Below are positions 45,940 through 48,717 of a stretch of DNA of 48,717 nucleotides, piece by piece. This DNA is from Gnetum montanum (Eukaryota > Streptophyta > Gnetopsida > Gnetales > Gnetaceae), in the NCBI GenBank assembly GCA_015680685.1, contig MNCI01003588.1, positions 910,706 to 959,422 on the forward strand, given 5' to 3'. Both the position numbers and the translations under genes were made by a program. The notes below the pieces were generated by a model. That model was given only the letters and a program-made list of their open reading frames with translations, ran no database searches and was not told where the DNA came from. How positions within the stretch are numbered: position 1 is the first letter of the stretch; each line of letters begins with the position of its first letter.

Positions 45940-46350
45940 TAAATGCTATAGAGAGCATCTCATAGATGTTCAATTGAGCAAAGAAAGTTGCAAATGACAA
46001 TTGAACATGATTCAAAAAAAAATGTATTTCAAATAACAATGGAACATGATTCAAAAAAAAATTGTTATCCCAAGTTCAAGCATCCAAACAATGTCAAAAA
46101 AAAAATGACCATGATACCTTGTAATAGGCTTTTGCAAAATCTATATGAAAATAAAAGCACCATTACCTAAGTCTTTTTGCTAGCTCATGCTTTCAACAAC
46201 AATAAGGACATTTTCCAAAACAAAGCACCCTTTAGAAAAAAGCCAAATTGACCATGTAAAATATTATCCTTCATTATAATCTTTGATTTATTGGTCATTG
46301 CATTGGCAATAATTTTGTAAAAAATATGAAGTATTTTCATGTCTAGGTTA
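45940..46350 (-). pseudogene. L1-type LINE reverse transcriptase relic
   Basis: The minus strand carries YKIIANAMTNKSKIIMKDNI, then GQFGFFLKG and, at 46121-46141, IDFAKAYYKVSW. These match the YKIIAKxLANRLK, QxGFxxGR and LDFEKAYDRVSW blocks of plant L1 reverse transcriptases, the last including a catalytic Asp. Stops and frameshifts separate the blocks. At 45990-46070 a ~38-bp tandem duplication (AACATGATTCAAAAAAAAA) interrupts it. A fragment only. Confidence 0.8.
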
Positions 46351-46764
46351 TTAACATATCATGAAAACATTATGTTTTGGTTGTTAAAAATAGGTAGTAG
46401 CATTAACACTAATCTTGTCCTTTAGATACATGAAAATGCTAAATAGACATCAAGATTCTTCTAAGCTAAGAACATCATGAACATCATCTATGGCTAAAAC
46501 TTCCTAGACATCCATTGTACTACTAAGATCTCTAGCATCACTTGAGACACTTAAAAATGTTAAGAAGTGAGTTGATTCAACATGACTGAGTAGGGAAAGA
46601 TTATAAGAACTCTATGTTCAAATCGCAATAAGAGACTATGGATTGGAATAGTACAACATAAGGGACTTATTATAGATAACTAGTTAGCATTATGCATTTT
46701 CCTACTCGCATTCCTCCTTGATGAGACGCGACTTACACTAGGTCGTGATATCGCATCTTCTCCT

Positions 46765-46788
46765 GCGATATCGCGTACGCGATATCGC
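46765..46788. promoter_or_regulatory. Perfect 24-bp palindrome in U3
   Basis: Two GCGATATCGC palindromes flank a central GTAC, 16 bp upstream of the TATA box. A further GATATCGC lies just upstream (46747). Its position suggests a promoter element or protein-binding site. Confidence 0.8.
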
Positions 46789-46804
46789 GTCCCGTTGCCA
46801 TATC

Positions 46805-46812
46805 TATAAATA
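46805..46812 (+). promoter_or_regulatory. LTR TATA box
   Basis: TATAAATA, in the same relative place as TATAAATA in the older LTRs of the family. Confidence 0.85.
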
Positions 46813-46978
46813 AGAGGCGGCACTCCCTTCATTTCCCAATCCTGGCTAGTGTAGCAAAGCTCTGGCAGATTGATCACTCCAGAGTTAGAATTTTTCCCCA
46901 TGTGCCCGCAGTAGGAGTCCTAGAGTGAACGGCTCTTTATTCGAGCAGCTTGTAACCTGAACCCAAGTTGTGTACGGC

Positions 46979-46984
46979 AATAAA
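46979..46984 (+). terminator. LTR polyadenylation-type signal
   Basis: AATAAA in GGCAATAAAGACGAAC, about 170 bp after the TATA box and kept in the other LTRs of the family. Confidence 0.65.
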
Positions 46985-47060
46985 GACGAACTTGTTTGGA
47001 TAAACCTTGCAGCACGTGGTTTCATTTATTGCTTTATTTCCTGCTTTCCTAGTGCGTTCA

Positions 47061-47385
47061 AGTACGACTTGATTACGAGCGTCTACGGACGTGTACGGCT
47101 AGTCAAGGAATCGGCTGCTTGACGCAATGCATGAGTACGACTCAATTACGAGCATTGGATGCTTGGTAACCCAGTAGCGTATTCCAGGATTCTGCGCTTG
47201 GTAACTCCCGGGTCTAATGTGTACGGCTAGTTGAGGAATCGGCTGCTCATTGCTAGGCTAGATCGTGTGATAAGTACGACTTAGTTACGAGCACCCACGG
47301 GTGTGTACGGCTGGCTAAGGAATCGGCTGCTTATCACACGTAGGCTAAATAGGTGCCTCAGTACGACCACTTCGAGCACTTGCGT
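47061..47385. repeat. Imperfect tandem repeats with stems in U5
   Basis: AGTACGAC recurs at 47061, 47134, 47273 and 47360, and GTGTACGGCT at 47091, 47219 and 47303, each followed by AGGAATCGGCTGCT. The third unit has perfect 11-bp inverted arms: CGTGTGATAAG at 47264-47274 and its complement at 47330-47340. In the first, GTCAAG and CTTGAC flank GAATCGGCTG. The older LTRs have shorter versions. Confidence 0.8.
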
Positions 47386-47758
47386 TACGTGTGGCGATCC
47401 CAGTAACGATTAGCGTTTGGTAAGCTGCAGTTGCATAGTTCAGGGTGTGTCCGGTAAGTGGGAACGGATGCTGACGCTAGTTAATTTAGACTTAGACCTT
47501 AGTTAGAGTTAGCTTAGTTTCTCAACCCTTTCTCCTGGTAGCATAGAAGATAAGCCGAAAATACCAAAAAAATCACATACCTCAGACTTGCTTAACCATA
47601 CACCGTGACACATACAAGCAAGCCTGGGAAGACAACGAACGATTAACCCCAAGTGTTTCTTGTGGCGTTAAGGCATTTAGTCTGCGGAGTTCGACCGGAT
47701 CGCGCGTGCACGCTCGTATTCGTATGGTTGAGTGTAGGGGTACCTCGCCACTCATCAT

Positions 47759-47777
47759 TGGCGCCGTTGCCGGGGAC
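47759..47777 (+). promoter_or_regulatory. Primer-binding site (tRNA-Asp type)
   Basis: TGGCGCCGTTGCCGGGGAC begins one base after the LTR. It is complementary to the 3' end expected for plant tRNA-Asp, as used by Athila/Tat-type elements. It would prime minus-strand DNA synthesis. Confidence 0.88.
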
Positions 47778-47903
47778 TAAGTGTTTTTACGCCAATTGAA
47801 CATAAGGGATATCACTCACATCGTTGTGAGCCTAAAACGAACCTTAGGGTTAATCAGTTAATTCAGAACATAAATAACGGTGAAAATTAGCACACCATTA
47901 GAA

Positions 47904-48717
47904 ATGGCTTCTTCTCATGCAATCAACTCACCTAAGGACAATACAGGAGAAAGTCAGGATCATACGCATAACCGAAATCAACCATGTCCTCAACAATCCA
48001 AAGTCACATATACTCATCCCGATGAGTATGTGCCGGATTTTACCTTTGTTTTCCATCAAGATGAGCAACTGCGGTGGAGAGACATGCAAGGTAACATCGT
48101 GTTACCCCCAGATCAATCCGCTCCCAACATGCTTTTCCGTGCCTTGGTACAGATTGGCATGCATGAGTTGTTCACAGAATACGTTTTGGATGACCATGAT
48201 ACAAGGGATTATCAACCCACAAACGCCCAACGTATTCGGGATGCAAGGCAGGAGAGCCAACATTCACGACTGAAGGGCAAGGTTCCCCACGTCATTAGCG
48301 AAATAGGAGAAGAGGAACCCCTCACGATGGGTTTCTTAGAAAATGATGTTCCTCTTCCTCACTCTAGTGAAGAGGTTAGGCATTAGGGCCTTAGATCAAC
48401 GATACATATTCCAGGCTCTGATTCCCGTGAGCACCAGCTGTTCACGGCAGGAACAGTCACTCGCACTAATGACGGATTCGTTGATCGTCATAACGATAAG
48501 GGCCAAAGCAGCCGAAGAGAAGGCAAGAAACATCACCGTGGTGATGGATCCCCTTCTTCTTCCCCTTCATCACATCATTCACACTCTCCTTCCACATCTG
48601 GGCACAGCCACCATGAGCATAACGCAGAGAGTAAAGGTAAAAGAGATGAAATGCCTCGACAAGAAGGTCGAGAGGAGTTAGGACAAGGGCAAGGACGTAG
48701 GGAGAATAGGGAATCAC
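47904..48717 (+). CDS. Gag-like ORF of the young element, one in-frame stop, runs off the window
   Basis: The ATG at 47904 is chosen over the upstream GTG because the old copy starts with the same ATGGCTTCTTCTCAT. The first 160 codons end at TAG (48384-48386). The same frame then stays open to the window end (about 110 more codons). Residues 35-55 hold the phrase best kept in the old copy (TYTHPDEYVPDF). The middle is acidic and the later part is rich in Ser, His, Arg and Gln (SPSSSPSSHHSHSPSTSGHS). No zinc knuckle, protease or RT is visible so far. The old copy has a Gln codon at the aligned stop position, so the stop is probably a C-to-T mutation of CAG. Gag-like role is inferred from position after the primer-binding site. 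The protein family itself is not recognised. Confidence 0.75.

Larger units (their letters stand above)
46719..47757 (+). mobile_element. Complete 5' LTR of a young gag-only-family element
   Basis: It opens TGATGAGACG and closes CTCATCA (7-bp mirrored ends) directly before the primer-binding site. The order is U3 with CGATATCG palindromes, TATA box at 46805-46812, AATAAA at 46979-46984, then a long U5 with internal repeats. It is much richer in CpG and less AT-rich than everything upstream, as expected for a recent insertion into old DNA. The 3' LTR lies outside the window. Confidence 0.93.

Noticed and set aside
48466-48717. Minus-strand frame at the window end
   Set aside because: Antisense shadow of the Gag-like ORF, which continues in frame on the plus strand.

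Overview
The window reads as intergenic DNA from a large plant genome, most probably a gymnosperm (conifer-like). It is AT-rich and almost free of intact genes. It is packed with old, CpG-depleted LTR retrotransposons of plant type, plus LINE relics, tRNA-derived SINEs and microsatellites. The plant assignment rests on Tat-lineage Ty3/gypsy pol genes carrying a second RNase H, a tRNA-Asp-type primer-binding site, and a relic exon of an ECT/YTH-type gene. The gymnosperm part is inference from the age and density of the repeats. There is a 69-base assembly gap at 14963-15031. No complete functional host gene was found.

Region by region. 1-5.8 kb: unassigned AT-rich DNA with a minus-strand coding relic of unknown family (copy A). 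5.8-11.8 kb: a decayed Tat-like Ty3/gypsy element on the plus strand (pol, antisense ORF, polypurine tract, 3' LTR). 11.8-12.9 kb: a second copy (B) of the unknown relic, cut off exactly at the Tat LTR end. 13.9-15.5 kb: a minus-strand LTR of the same Tat family holding a 33-bp minisatellite. 15.7-17.06 kb: an array of about eight ~185-bp repeats. 17.5-23.5 kb: a second Tat element, whose 3' part carries a 128-bp inverted-repeat insertion. 23.5-28.7 kb: the tail of another gypsy element (integrase C-terminus, arrays of ATGAGTCATGG-like motifs, polypurine tract). 29-39 kb: a nested stack. An old gag-only LTR element holds a solo LTR, which holds a short-internal LTR element, one LTR of which holds another solo LTR. 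An RTE-type LINE tail sits in the outer 3' LTR. 39-46.4 kb: SINEs, a YTH-domain exon relic, tandem duplications and an L1-type reverse transcriptase relic. 46.7-48.7 kb: the 5' end of a much younger, CpG-rich copy of the gag-only family. It has a complete 1039-bp LTR, an exact primer-binding site and an almost intact Gag-like ORF that runs off the window.

The parts are linked by descent rather than by a pathway. Five or six LTRs between 29.5 and 47.8 kb belong to one family, three LTRs between 10.6 and 23.5 kb belong to another, and one SINE ends in the same 3' tail as the RTE LINE. The most interesting candidates are this LTR family with a Gag-like ORF and no visible pol, the SINE/LINE tail sharing, and the different short-palindrome arrays in the U3 regions of related LTRs.
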